Notes: generated by a model from the sequence alone, not told the origin. Counted from the stretch's first letter, positions 42,303-51,087 are shown. The stretch is 64,000 nucleotides of DNA from Saccharopolyspora hirsuta (GCF_008630535.1 NZ_VWPH01000006.1:186001-250000); one strand, 5' to 3'. Translations and numbers: made by a program.

Positions 42303-44165
42303 GTGTGCGGCATCGTTGGTTACGTAGGACATCGCCAGGCGCTCGACGTGGTGCTCAACGGGCTCCGACGGCTCGAGTACCGGGGCTACGACTCGGCGGG
42401 CGTGGCAATGCTCGACGGTGCGGGCAGCCTCGCCGTGGAGCGCGCCGCGGGCGCGCTGTCGAACTTGGAGAAGCGGCTCGCTGAGGTCGACGGCGACCGG
42501 TTCGCCGGGCACAGCGGCATGGGGCACACCCGGTGGGCGACGCACGGCGCGCCGACCGACCGCAACGCCCACCCGCACCGCGACGCCACCGGGCAGGTGG
42601 CCGTGGTGCACAACGGCATCATCGAGAACTTCGCGGTCCTGCGCGCCGAGCTGGAAGCGTCCGGCATCGAGATGGCCAGCGACACCGACACCGAGACCGC
42701 GGCGCACCTGGTCGCCGCCGCCTACGCCGGTGGACCGACCGCCGGTGACCTCAGCGCCAGCGTCTGCGCGGTCGCCCGCCGCCTGGAGGGCGCCTTCACG
42801 CTGGTCGTCACGCACGCCGCCGAACCGGACAAGGTCGTCGCGGCGCGCCGGTCGTCGCCGCTGGTCGTCGGGGTCGGCGACGGCGAGCACTTCCTCGCCT
42901 CGGACGTTGCCGCGTTCATCGAGCACACCCGCGACGCGGTGGAGCTCGGCCAGGACCAGGTGGTCACCATCACCCGCGACGGCTACCGGGTGACCGACTT
43001 CGACGACGTCGAGGTCGAGACCAAGCCGTTCAGCGTGGACTGGGACCTGTCGGCCGCCGAGAAGGGCGGTCACGACTACTTCATGCTCAAGGAGATCGAG
43101 GAGCAGCCCGAGGCGCTGGAGAACACGCTGCGCGGGCACTTCGCCGACGGCGGCATCGTGCTCGACGAGCTGCGCCTCACCGAGCAGGACCTGCGCGACG
43201 TGGACAAGGTCTTCGTGGTCGCCTGCGGCACCGCCTACCACTCCGGGCTGCTCGCCAAGTACGCCATCGAGCACTGGTGCCGGGTGCCGGTGGAGGTCGA
43301 GCTGGCCAGCGAGTTCCGCTACCGCGACCCGGTGCTGGGCCGCGACACCCTGGTGGTGGCGATCTCCCAGTCCGGCGAGACCGCCGACACCCTGGAGGCG
43401 GTGCGGCACGCCCGCACCCAGCGGGCGCGCGTGCTGGCGATCTGCAACACCAACGGCGCGCAGATCCCGCGCGAGTCCGACGCGGTGCTCTACACCCACG
43501 CCGGGCCGGAGATCGGGGTCGCGGCCACCAAGACGTTCCTCGCCCAGATCGCGGCGAACTACCTGGTCGGGCTGGCCCTGGCGCAGGCGCGCGGCACGAA
43601 GTACTCCGACGAGGTGGCGCGCGAGTACGCCGAGCTGTCCGCGATGCCGGACGCGGTGCGCCGGGCGCTGTCCACCGTGGACCAGGTCCGCGAGCTCGGG
43701 AAGGAGCTGGCCGACTCCAAGGCGGTGCTGTTCCTGGGCCGCCACGTCGGGTACCCGGTGGCGCTGGAGGGCGCGCTCAAGCTCAAGGAGCTCGCCTACA
43801 TGCACGCCGAGGGCTTCGCGGCGGGCGAGCTCAAGCACGGCCCGATCGCGCTGATCGAGGAGGGCCTGCCGGTGGTCGTGGTGATGCCGTCGCCGACCGG
43901 GCGCGCCCTGCTGCACGCGAAGATGGTGTCCAACATCCGGGAGATCCAGGCGCGCGGCGCGCGCACCATCGTGATCGCCGAGGAGGGCGACGAGACGGTG
44001 CGGCCCTTCGCCGACGAGCTGATCACCATCCCGGCGGTGCCGACCCTGCTCCAGCCGCTGGTGTCCACGGTCCCGCTCCAGGTCCTGGCGGCGGAGATCG
44101 CCCGGGCCCGCGGCTACGACGTGGACAAGCCCCGCAACCTCGCCAAGTCCGTCACCGTCGAGTGA
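42303..44165 (+). CDS. glmS: Glutamine-fructose-6-phosphate aminotransferase
   Basis: The enzyme makes glucosamine-6-phosphate, the first step to UDP-GlcNAc. The 620-residue protein begins MCGIVGYVGHRQALDVVLNG, where Cys2 is the glutaminase nucleophile; GHTRWATHGAPTDRNAHPH follows. Two SIS domains cover about 290-600, with the C-terminal signature KPRNLAKSVTVE. The gene order glmM..glmS is preserved from ESX-4 loci. Confidence 0.97.
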   Translation: MCGIVGYVGHRQALDVVLNGLRRLEYRGYDSAGVAMLDGAGSLAVERAAGALSNLEKRLAEVDGDRFAGHSGMGHTRWATHGAPTDRNAHPHRDATGQVAVVHNGIIENFAVLRAELEASGIEMASDTDTETAAHLVAAAYAGGPTAGDLSASVCAVARRLEGAFTLVVTHAAEPDKVVAARRSSPLVVGVGDGEHFLASDVAAFIEHTRDAVELGQDQVVTITRDGYRVTDFDDVEVETKPFSVDWDLSAAEKGGHDYFMLKEIEEQPEALENTLRGHFADGGIVLDELRLTEQDLRDVDKVFVVACGTAYHSGLLAKYAIEHWCRVPVEVELASEFRYRDPVLGRDTLVVAISQSGETADTLEAVRHARTQRARVLAICNTNGAQIPRESDAVLYTHAGPEIGVAATKTFLAQIAANYLVGLALAQARGTKYSDEVAREYAELSAMPDAVRRALSTVDQVRELGKELADSKAVLFLGRHVGYPVALEGALKLKELAYMHAEGFAAGELKHGPIALIEEGLPVVVVMPSPTGRALLHAKMVSNIREIQARGARTIVIAEEGDETVRPFADELITIPAVPTLLQPLVSTVPLQVLAAEIARARGYDVDKPRNLAKSVTVE

Positions 44166-44172
44166 TCTCCAC

Positions 44173-44365
44173 CGCGATTTCAGTGGGGTTTTCCAGCCTC
44201 GTTCTGCGTGGCGGTGCGGGTGGCGGAACCTCAGCGCCCGCCTGGCTGTGGGTGCCCTGACTGATGTATGAGCCGATACACGGCGTCAGGGCCGTCCTCG
44301 CCAGGCGAACGCTGAGAACCCGCGGCGGTGCCGGTTGCGAGGGTGGGTTATGCGCCTGCGGCGCA
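44173..44365 (+). repeat. Dispersed structured element B, copy 2
   Basis: 44205-44332 matches 11879-11993, with one insertion of about 13 bases (CTGATGTATGAGC) in the hairpin loop. The following small hairpin, ATGCGCC-TGC-GGCGCAT (44350-44366), differs from the one in copy 1 by a paired change (G-C to C-G), so the stem is kept. Confidence 0.8.
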
Positions 44366-44425
44366 TGCGACACCTGCCGGTCGGTGCCGGTCGCCCTTCG
44401 CGGCTGCGGTCCACGGGCAGGATGA

Positions 44426-44469
44426 ACAAGTTCAATGGAAATCGGACCTGCGATTTCCATTGAAATCGC
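44426..44469. repeat. Family A 44-bp palindromic pair, degenerate left unit
   Basis: The right unit GATTTCCATTGAAATC is intact; the left unit reads AGTTCAATGGAAATC, with the outer arm decayed. Confidence 0.75.
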
Positions 44470-44629
44470 GCACCACCCGGTCCGGTGTGTCGTGCTCCGG
44501 ACGTTCCGGGAGGGCGGTTTGAATGGGACCGTCGTCCCGGGGCTCCCGGGATGAGCGGTGCTGTTCGTCGTCGGTGGGGCTGCAGGCAGACTGTGCGAAA
44601 TCTCGTCGGCGGTTTCGAGGGAGGACGCG

Positions 44630-46144
44630 ATGCACGGAGTGTGGACGCCGGACCAGATCCGCGCCGCTGAGCAGCAGCTCTTCGCCCGGACGCCGGAACC
44701 GGTCGTGATGCGCCGAGCCGCCTACGCGGTCGCCGTGCACACCGCTCGCGTGCTCACCGAGATCACCGGCGGGGTCTCCGGTCGGCGGGTCGCGCTGCTG
44801 GTCGGGGCCGGGAACAACGGCGGCGACGCGCTGTGGGCCGGTGCCTTCCTCCGCCGCCGCGGGGTCGGCGTCACCGCCGTGCTGCTCGCCCCGGAGAAGG
44901 CGCACGCCGCCGGGCTCGCCGCGCTGCGGCGCGCGGGCGGCCGGGCGGTGCCCGCCGAGGGCTCCAGCGCGGACACCTCCGGGATCGGCGCGGAGGCGGC
45001 GGACGCCGTCGAGCGGGCCGACGTCGTCGTCGACGGGATCGTCGGGCTGTCCGCGCGCGGACCGCTGCGGCCGACCGCGGCCGAGCTGGTGCGGCGGGTC
45101 GTGGTGCCGGTGGTGGCCGTCGACCTGCCCAGCGGTGTCGACCCGATGACCGGTGCCGTCGACGGGCCTGCCGTGTCGGCCGACCTCACCGTGACCTTCG
45201 GCGGCCGCAAGCCGTGCCACGTGCTGGGGGCGGGCGCGGTGCACTCGGGCGAGGTCGAGGTGGTCGACATCGGGCTCGACGACCACCTGCCGGAGCCCGA
45301 GCTGCACGTGCTGCGACCTGCCGAGATCGGCGCGGCCTGGCCGGTGCCGGGACCGGACGACGACAAGTACAGCCAGGGCGTGGTCGGCGTCGCGGCCGGT
45401 TCGGCGACCTACCCGGGGGCTGCGGTGCTGGCCAGCGGGGCCGCGGTGCAGGCGACCGCGGGCATGGTCCGCTACGCCGGTCCGGCGGCCGACGTGGTGC
45501 GCTCGCGCTGGCCGGAGGTGGTGGCCACCGGCGCGGTCGGCGACGCCGGGCGGGTGCAGGCGTGGGCGGTCGGCCCGGGGATCGGCCTCGGGGCGAGCGG
45601 GCGCGACGTCCTGCAGCACGTCCTGGAATCCGGGCGGCCGGTGTGCGCCGACGCCGATTCGATCACCCTGTTCGCCAACGACCCGACGCTCTGGGACGCG
45701 CGGGACCCCGACGCCCCGCTGGTCCTGACGCCGCACGCGGGCGAGTTCGCCCGGCTGGCCGGGCAGGAGCCGGGCCCGGACCGGGTCGGGGCGGCGCGCG
45801 AGGTCGCCGCGCGCTTCGACGCGGTGGTGCTGCTGAAGGGCAACACGACGATCATCGCCGCCCCCGACGGCCGCGTGCTGGTCAACGACTCCCAGCACGC
45901 CTGGCCCGCCACCGCGGGCTCCGGCGACGTCCTGACCGGCCTGATCGGCGCCCTCCTGGCCAGCGGCGTGGAACCCTGGCTGGCCTGCGGCTACGCCGCC
46001 CACGTGCACTCCCTGGCCGCCGACCTGGCGGCCCACGGCGCCTCCGACGACCCGGCCGACCCGGGAGCCCCGATCGGCGCGTCCGCCCTCCTCGCGGCGG
46101 TCCCGCTGGCGATCCGCAAGCTCCGCCGAGCCGCCCTGACCTGA
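44630..46144 (+). CDS. nnr: Bifunctional NAD(P)H-hydrate epimerase / ADP-dependent dehydratase
   Basis: The protein repairs damaged NAD(P)H hydrates. Residues 1-215 are the epimerase (WTPDQIRAAEQQLF, ALLVGAGNNGGDALWAGAFL, DLPSGVDPMTGAVDG). Residues 225-504 are the dehydratase, a ribokinase-like fold (GVAAGSATYPGAAVLASGAA, VLTPHAGEFARLAG, LLKGNTTIIAAPDG, ATAGSGDVLTGLIGALLASG). ATG 44630 after GGGAGGAC is chosen over an upstream in-frame start. alr follows after a 500-bp repeat-filled gap. Confidence 0.95.
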   Translation: MHGVWTPDQIRAAEQQLFARTPEPVVMRRAAYAVAVHTARVLTEITGGVSGRRVALLVGAGNNGGDALWAGAFLRRRGVGVTAVLLAPEKAHAAGLAALRRAGGRAVPAEGSSADTSGIGAEAADAVERADVVVDGIVGLSARGPLRPTAAELVRRVVVPVVAVDLPSGVDPMTGAVDGPAVSADLTVTFGGRKPCHVLGAGAVHSGEVEVVDIGLDDHLPEPELHVLRPAEIGAAWPVPGPDDDKYSQGVVGVAAGSATYPGAAVLASGAAVQATAGMVRYAGPAADVVRSRWPEVVATGAVGDAGRVQAWAVGPGIGLGASGRDVLQHVLESGRPVCADADSITLFANDPTLWDARDPDAPLVLTPHAGEFARLAGQEPGPDRVGAAREVAARFDAVVLLKGNTTIIAAPDGRVLVNDSQHAWPATAGSGDVLTGLIGALLASGVEPWLACGYAAHVHSLAADLAAHGASDDPADPGAPIGASALLAAVPLAIRKLRRAALT

Positions 46145-46646
46145 TCCGGCCCCCGGCAGCAGCCTCCACGTGCTGCCGCGAACGCTGATGCCACCCCCAC
46201 AGTCCGTGGCCACCAGCCCCCGAACCGCGACCACAGCCGCCGGAGGGGTGGTGACGACTGCTGCCGATCTCGGTCGCCGCACGCTGCGGAGGGACTGCTG
46301 CTGGGGCGTCGGAGGGGTGGTGGGGACTGCAGTAATGAGTCCGTCCGCTCGCCGCGGAGGGACCGCTGCGACGGCCGTGCGAGGGGTGGTGACGACTGCA
46401 ATTTCGATTGAAATTGCCCACGTCGCCACTGGAGGCTCCGTCGAGAACGATGGCAATTTCGATTGAAATTGCAGCACACCCAAGCCGACCACCCACCGCT
46501 TTGAACCCAAACCCGGCCCCGCACCCCAACGGCACCTCTCCTCGCCAACCCCACCCCGCTATCACCACCGCACCCCAGGTGCCGCCCGCGGCCCCCGGGC
46601 AGTACGCCGATGGGGGTGCGGGGCTGTGTGCGACGATGACCGTGCC
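46145..46646. repeat. nnr-alr intergenic region: 69-bp repeats and family A units
   Basis: Three copies of a unit beginning GAGGGGTGGTG start exactly 69 bp apart at 46243, 46312 and 46381; units 1 and 2 also share their right half (CTGCGGAGGGACTGCTG / CGCGGAGGGACCGCTG). The third unit leads into two GCAATTTCGATTGAAATTGC palindromes (46398-46417, 46453-46472). The remainder (46480-46646) is C-rich and holds the alr promoter. No gene is visible. Confidence 0.7.
46398..46472. repeat. Family A palindromes, GCAATTTC type
   Basis: Two identical 20-bp units, GCAATTTCGATTGAAATTGC, in direct orientation 55 bp apart. The core TTTC-N4-GAAA is kept with a different arm pair (GCAA/TTGC). Confidence 0.8.
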
Positions 46647-47795
46647 ATGAGTGACCAGCCCGCGCACCGCGCCGACCTGCGCATCGACGTCGGCGCGATC
46701 CGCCACAACGTGAGGGTGCTCTCGGCGCGTGCCCGCGAGTCGGGTGCCCGCACGATGACCATCGTGAAGTCCGACGGCTACGGTCACGGCGCGGTGACCG
46801 TGGCGCGCGCCGCGCTCGAATCCGGCGCCGACTGCCTCGGCGTCGCCTCCCTCGACGAGGCGCTGCAGCTGCGCGCCGCCGGTATCACCGCTCCGGTGTT
46901 CTGCTGGCTCTACGCCGTCGGGGACGACTTCGCGCCCGCGATCGCCGAGGACGTCGAGCTGTCCGCGTCGTCGCTGGCGGTCCTCCAGCGGATCGAGGCG
47001 GCCGCCGCCGCGCAGGACCGCACCGCGCGCGTGCACCTCAAGATCGACACCGGGCTGTCCCGCAGCGGCTGCCCGGCCGACCTCTGGCCCGCGCTGGTGG
47101 AAGCCGCTGCGAACGCCGAGGCAGACGGGCACGTCGAGGTCGTGGCGGTGTGGTCGCACCTGGCCTGCGCCGACGAGCTCGGCCACCCCTCCATCGACCA
47201 GCAGGCCGAGCGGTTCCGGCGCGCGCACGAGCAGGCGCGCGCGGCGGGCCTGGACCCGATCCGGCACCTGGCCAACTCGGCCGCCGTGCTCACCCGCCCC
47301 GACCTGCACTTCGAGCTGGTCCGCCCGGGCATCGCCGTCTACGGGCTGGACCCGGTGCCGCAGGACGGCGACCACGACCTGCGCCCCGCCATGACGTTCC
47401 GCTCCTCGGTGGCGCTGACCAAGCGGATCGCGGCGGGCGAGAGCGTCTCCTACGGCCACACCTGGACCGCGGACCGGTCCACCGGGCTGGCGCTGGTGCC
47501 GGTCGGTTACGCCGACGGCGTGCCGCGCACCCTGTCCGGCCGGATGTCGGTGTGGCTGGCGGGCAAGCGGCGCCCGGTGGTCGGCCGGGTCTGCATGGAC
47601 CAGCTGGTGGTGGACTGCGGCGACGACGAGGTCCGCGAGGGCGACGAGGTGCTGCTGTTCGGTCCGGGCGACCGCGGCGAGCCGACGGCGGCGGAGTGGG
47701 CCGACACGATCGGCACCATCCACTACGAGATCGTCACCGGCATGTACCGCCCGCGGGTGACGCGCACCGTCGAGGACGACCTGGAGGCACCATGA
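46647..47795 (+). CDS. alr: Alanine racemase
   Basis: The PLP enzyme makes D-alanine for peptidoglycan. The 382-residue protein has the PLP-binding Lys41 in TIVKSDGYGHGA, the barrel segments HLKIDTGLSRSGCP and HLANSAAVL, the C-terminal catalytic-Tyr region SVSYGHTW, and VGRVCMDQLVVD. ATG 46647 is used; little ribosome-binding signal is present, so the mRNA may be leaderless. An ORF of 50 codons overlaps its stop and links it to the hydrolase. Confidence 0.95.
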   Translation: MSDQPAHRADLRIDVGAIRHNVRVLSARARESGARTMTIVKSDGYGHGAVTVARAALESGADCLGVASLDEALQLRAAGITAPVFCWLYAVGDDFAPAIAEDVELSASSLAVLQRIEAAAAAQDRTARVHLKIDTGLSRSGCPADLWPALVEAAANAEADGHVEVVAVWSHLACADELGHPSIDQQAERFRRAHEQARAAGLDPIRHLANSAAVLTRPDLHFELVRPGIAVYGLDPVPQDGDHDLRPAMTFRSSVALTKRIAAGESVSYGHTWTADRSTGLALVPVGYADGVPRTLSGRMSVWLAGKRRPVVGRVCMDQLVVDCGDDEVREGDEVLLFGPGDRGEPTAAEWADTIGTIHYEIVTGMYRPRVTRTVEDDLEAP

Positions 47796-47944
47796 GCCTC
47801 CGCCCGGCCGCAGATCCCGCGCGTTTCCCCTGCTCAAGTGTCGTGAGTGCTTTGCGGGGCTATAGCACCACGAAGTACTCACGAGCTGACGTGGCGGATC
47901 TCGTGCGGTCCGGCGCCGGGCGTTCGCGGCTGGGGGCGGCGTGA
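47792..47944 (+). CDS. Possible 50-codon bridging ORF between alr and the hydrolase
   Basis: The ORF starts in ATGA overlap with alr and stops in GTGA overlap with the next gene. It encodes MSLRPAADPARFPCSSVVSA .. and ends RSGAGRSRLGAA. Its middle (VVSALRGYSTTKYSR) is a family D stem-loop read through. It may be a real coupling ORF, or a small ancestral ORF into which the repeat inserted in frame. Confidence 0.35.
   Translation: MSLRPAADPARFPCSSVVSALRGYSTTKYSRADVADLVRSGAGRSRLGAA
47841..47884. repeat. Family D stem-loop, TATAGC subtype
   Basis: TCGTGAGT and ACTCACGA close a stem whose middle is GGGGCTATAGCACCAC. The subtype recurs at 50096 and 60667. Confidence 0.8.
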
Positions 47945-49011
47945 AACCGGTCTGGCAGGCGCTGGCCTGGACGAGCGGTGTGCTGGGTGCCGCGATCACC
48001 GGCGCCGCGGTCGGCGTCGTCGCGCACAGCACGAGAGTCGCCGCGAAGCGCAACCCGGACGACCCGCACGCCGACGAGCCGCTGGGGCGGCTCCGCCCGG
48101 ACCGGCAGTCCACCGTGGCCGCCGACGACGGGGTTCCGCTGGCGGTGCAGGAGATCGAGCCCGCCGACGGCGGGGAGCCGGAGCTGACCGTCGTGCTGGT
48201 GCACGGGTTCGCGCTCGACTCCCGCTGCTGGCACTTCCAGCGCCGCGACCTGCCCGAGCTCACCGACCCGCGGGTCCGGGTGGTGCAGTACGACCAGCGC
48301 AGCCACGGCCGCTCCGGGCACTCCTCCAAGCGCAACAGCACCATCGAGCAGCTCGGCCGGGACCTCGACGCGGTGCTGCGCGCGATGGCGCCGAAGGGCC
48401 CGATCGCGCTGGTGGGGCACTCGATGGGCGGCATGACGATCATGGCGCTGGCCGAGCAGCGCCCGGAGCTGTTCCGCGACCGGGTGCGCGCGGTGGCGCT
48501 GATCGGGACCGCGGCCGATTCGGTCGGCGCGGCCGGGCTGCCCCGCACCTGGCTCTCGCGCGTCAACCCGGTGCCTCGCGGGCTGGCGCTGCTGTCCAGC
48601 GTCCAGCCCGACCTGGTGGAGCGCACCCGGCGGGTCGGCGACAAGATCACCTGGAGCCTGGTCCGCTCGCTGGCGTTCGGGGACCGCGCGATCTCGCCCG
48701 CGGTGGTGGACCTGGTGGCGGAGATGATCGGGGCCACCACGGTCGAGGTCGTCACCGACTTCCTGGAGACGATCGGCCTGCACGACCGCAAGACCGCGCT
48801 CGCCGCGCTGCGGACCTGCGAGGTGCTGGTGCTCAGCGGGGACGCCGACCGGGTCACCCCGTTCTCCCCGCACGCCGAGGTGCTGGCCGCCGAGCTGCCG
48901 GACGCGACGTTGGTGCGCGTCGAGGGCGCGGGTCACCCGGTGATGCTGGAGCGGCCGGAGTTGGTCACCGAGCAGTTGACCGCGCTGCTGCGCAGGGCGG
49001 TCGGGAAGTGA
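47941..49011 (+). CDS. Alpha/beta hydrolase, membrane-associated
   Basis: The protein has an N-terminal hydrophobic segment (WTSGVLGAAITGAAVGVVAH) and then an alpha/beta hydrolase domain with VVLVHGFALDS (oxyanion region), nucleophile Ser161 in LVGHSMGGMT, Asp in LVLSGDADRVTPF and His in VEGAGHPVML. The triad is complete. Similar hydrolases lie between alr and tsaE in other actinobacteria; the substrate is unknown, perhaps a lipid ester. It overlaps tsaE by GTGA. Confidence 0.9.
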   Translation: MKPVWQALAWTSGVLGAAITGAAVGVVAHSTRVAAKRNPDDPHADEPLGRLRPDRQSTVAADDGVPLAVQEIEPADGGEPELTVVLVHGFALDSRCWHFQRRDLPELTDPRVRVVQYDQRSHGRSGHSSKRNSTIEQLGRDLDAVLRAMAPKGPIALVGHSMGGMTIMALAEQRPELFRDRVRAVALIGTAADSVGAAGLPRTWLSRVNPVPRGLALLSSVQPDLVERTRRVGDKITWSLVRSLAFGDRAISPAVVDLVAEMIGATTVEVVTDFLETIGLHDRKTALAALRTCEVLVLSGDADRVTPFSPHAEVLAAELPDATLVRVEGAGHPVMLERPELVTEQLTALLRRAVGK

Positions 49012-49487
49012 GTGCTGCGTTGCGGACTGCGGAGTTCCCGAAGGAATCCGACACGCTGGAGTTCGGCCGTCGGCTGGGCGCCGTGCTGCGCGCCGGCGAC
49101 CTGGTGCTGCTGGACGGCCCGCTCGGCGCGGGCAAGACCGTGCTCGCGCGGGGGATCGCGGCGGGCATGGGCGTCACCGGCCGGGTCACCTCGCCGACGT
49201 TCGTGATCGCGCGGGTGCACCGGCCGGAGTCCGGGGACGGCCCGGTGCTGGTGCACGTCGACGCCTACCGGCTGGGCGGGCTGGACGAGATCGACGACCT
49301 GGACCTGGACACCGACCTCACCGAGGCCGCCGTGGTGGTGGAGTGGGGCGAGGGCCTGGCGGAGCGGCTCGCCGACAGCCACCTGCTGCTGCGGATCCGC
49401 CGCCGCCCCGACGACGTCCGCGAGATCACCCTGGAACCGCACGGGGAGTCCTGGGACGCGCGGCTGGCCGAACTGCTCGGCCGGTGA
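49008..49487 (+). CDS. tsaE: tRNA threonylcarbamoyladenosine biosynthesis ATPase TsaE
   Basis: The 159-residue P-loop ATPase (LLDGPLGAGKTVLARGIAAG, residues about 37-44) has the TsaE signatures VTSPTFVIARVH and HVDAYRLGGLDEIDDLDLD, and VVEWGEGLAERL. TsaE resets the TsaB-TsaD-TsaE complex in t6A synthesis of ANN-decoding tRNAs. The GTG start overlaps the hydrolase stop. In M. tuberculosis tsaB and tsaD follow; here a DedA gene follows instead. Confidence 0.95.
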   Translation: MSAALRTAEFPKESDTLEFGRRLGAVLRAGDLVLLDGPLGAGKTVLARGIAAGMGVTGRVTSPTFVIARVHRPESGDGPVLVHVDAYRLGGLDEIDDLDLDTDLTEAAVVVEWGEGLAERLADSHLLLRIRRRPDDVREITLEPHGESWDARLAELLGR

Positions 49488-50080
49488 GCGAGTTCTTAGC
49501 CGGGATCCCCGGGCCCCTCGCGCTGATCGCCGCCGCGGCGGTGCTGTTCGCCGAATCAGGCTTGGTGGTCGGGGTGTTCCTGCCCGGTACCGGCACCGTC
49601 CTGGCGCTCGGCCTGCTGGCCGGGCAGGGCGTGGTCGAGGTGTGGCTGGCCGCGGTCTGCGCCTCCGCCGCGACGGCGCTGGGCTGCCAGCACAGCTTCT
49701 ACCGGGGTCGCCGCGGCGGCCTGCTGCGCCGCGAGCTCGTGAAGCGGTTCGGGGAGGAGCGGCTCACCCGACTGGAGTCCTCATTGGACGGACGCGCTGA
49801 GGTGACGGTGGCGGTGTCGCAGTGCTTCGCGGCCGTCCGCACCCTGGTACCCCGACTCGCGGCGCGCACGGACATGACCCACCTCCGCTTCACCCTCTGC
49901 AACCTCCCGGTCGCCATCACCTGGGCGACGACCCTGGTCCTCCTCGGCGCCTGGTCCGGCGACGCCTACGAGCGCGTGGAAACCCTGGCGGGCCTGGCCG
50001 GGCTCCCCGTCCTGGCCGTCGCCGCGGCGGTGGCGCTGGGGATCTGGTGGCTCCGCCGCCGGAACCGCATCCGCGCCTGA
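49484..50080 (+). CDS. DedA-family membrane protein
   Basis: The 198-residue protein has DedA features: an amphipathic re-entrant start (LIAAAAVLFAESGLVVGVFL, PGTGTVLALGLLAG) and C-terminal helices. DedA proteins are lipid scramblases or transporters in the inner membrane. The conserved glycosylated-F/YxxR region is represented by FYRGRRGGLLRRELVKRFGE. It overlaps tsaE by GTGA, so it belongs to the alr-tsaE run. Confidence 0.85.
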   Translation: MSEFLAGIPGPLALIAAAAVLFAESGLVVGVFLPGTGTVLALGLLAGQGVVEVWLAAVCASAATALGCQHSFYRGRRGGLLRRELVKRFGEERLTRLESSLDGRAEVTVAVSQCFAAVRTLVPRLAARTDMTHLRFTLCNLPVAITWATTLVLLGAWSGDAYERVETLAGLAGLPVLAVAAAVALGIWWLRRRNRIRA

Positions 50081-50095
50081 GGTACCCGGTCGACG

Positions 50096-50140
50096 CCCGT
50101 GAGCGTTTCTGGGGCTATAGCACCACAAAACACTCACGGG
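50096..50140. repeat. Family D stem-loop, TATAGC subtype
   Basis: CCCGTGAG and CTCACGGG close a stem around GGGGCTATAGCACCAC. It lies between convergent dedA and phzF-like genes and may act as their terminator. Confidence 0.8.
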
Positions 50141-50150
50141 CAGCTGAGCG

Positions 50151-50972
50151 TCACGGGATGCGGGTGGCGGTGCCGGTGACGCGGATGCGGTCGTGGTCCG
50201 GTGCGACCTCGACGTCGAGGACGCTGGGACGGCCCATGTCGTCGCCCTGGTGGATGCGGAACGTCGTCGGCGGGGTGATCAGGCCGAGGTGCTTGAGGTA
50301 GCCGCCGAAGGCCGCCGCGGCCGCGCCGGTCGCCGCGTCCTCCACCACGCCGCCCGGCGGGAACGGGTCGCGGGCGTGGAAGAGCACCGGGCTCTCGCGC
50401 CAGACCAGCTGCAGCGTCGTCCAGCCCTGGTCGGACATCAGCTTGCCGAGGCGGTCGAAGTCGTACGACAGCGCCGCAAGCTTGTCCCTCGTGGACACCG
50501 CGAGGACGAGGTGGTCGTTGCCGCCGAAGGCGATCCGGGGCGGCAGGGCCGGGTCGAGGTCGTCGCGGGACCAGCCGAGCGCGGCCAGGGCCTCGTCGAG
50601 GACCGCGGGCTCGACCTCGCGGATCGAGGTGGGGACGCTGGTCAGCGTCGCGGTGTGCCGCCCGGAGTCGTCGACCTGGGTGTCCACCGGCACCGGCCCG
50701 GCCTGCGTGTGCAGCTCGAACCTCCCGGCGCCGTCGCGTTCGGCGAGCGCGACGGCGGTGGCGATCGTCGCGTGCCCGCAGAAGGTGACCTCGGCCTTCG
50801 GGCTGAAGAACCGGATGTCGTGCTCGCGGTCGCCGCGGGGGAACAGGAACGCGGTCTCGGAGTACCCGAGGTCCGCGGCGATCGCCAGCATCTCCGCATC
50901 GGTCAGCCCGACGGCGTCGAGCACCACCCCCGCCGGGTTGCCGCCGCGCGGATCGCTGCTGAACGCGACCAA
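50151..50972 (-). CDS. PhzF-family epimerase/isomerase-like protein
   Basis: PhzF folds catalyse isomerisations of small acids. The motifs are LVAFSSDPRGGNPAGVVLDA, ADLGYSETAFLFP, FFSPKAEVTFCGHATIAT and VVEDAATGAAAAAFGGYL. The start is uncertain: the domain begins right at the TTG (50972), but an in-frame ATG at 51119 with a good GGAGG site reads through repeat C and would add about 49 low-complexity residues. A 29-codon leader ORF (51067-50978) ends 6 bp before the TTG. Confidence 0.82.
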   Translation of the reverse strand: MVAFSSDPRGGNPAGVVLDAVGLTDAEMLAIAADLGYSETAFLFPRGDREHDIRFFSPKAEVTFCGHATIATAVALAERDGAGRFELHTQAGPVPVDTQVDDSGRHTATLTSVPTSIREVEPAVLDEALAALGWSRDDLDPALPPRIAFGGNDHLVLAVSTRDKLAALSYDFDRLGKLMSDQGWTTLQLVWRESPVLFHARDPFPPGGVVEDAATGAAAAAFGGYLKHLGLITPPTTFRIHQGDDMGRPSVLDVEVAPDHDRIRVTGTATRIP

Positions 50973-50982
50973 CCGTGCTATT

Positions 50983-51087
50983 CCCGCCTCTCCGCGATTC
51001 TCAGTGGTGGTTGCGTTGGGGGTGTTGTCTTGCGTTGTGGGGGTTTCTTGTGGCTGGGTTGCGTCACGGTCCCCTGAGGTGCGGTTG
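50983..51087 (-). repeat. Dispersed element C, copy 2
   Basis: This copy matches 6480-6582 over its whole length. On the minus strand it holds AGGGGACC then GTG (51067) and an ORF of 29 codons (MTQPSHKKPPQRKTTPPTQP .. ) stopping at TAG 50978. In copy 1 the same ORF start (MQPSHKKP) is fused in frame to the WYL gene. Confidence 0.75.

Larger units (their letters stand above)
44166..44629. repeat. glmS-nnr intergenic region: elements B and A
   Basis: These 464 bases hold no gene. They contain element B copy 2 (44173-44365) and a degenerate family A palindrome pair (44426-44469), followed by GTGTGTCGTGCTCCGGACG (about 44486-44504), which resembles the core of the composite element. The ribosome-binding site of nnr (GAGGGAGGAC) closes the region. 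Confidence 0.7.
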
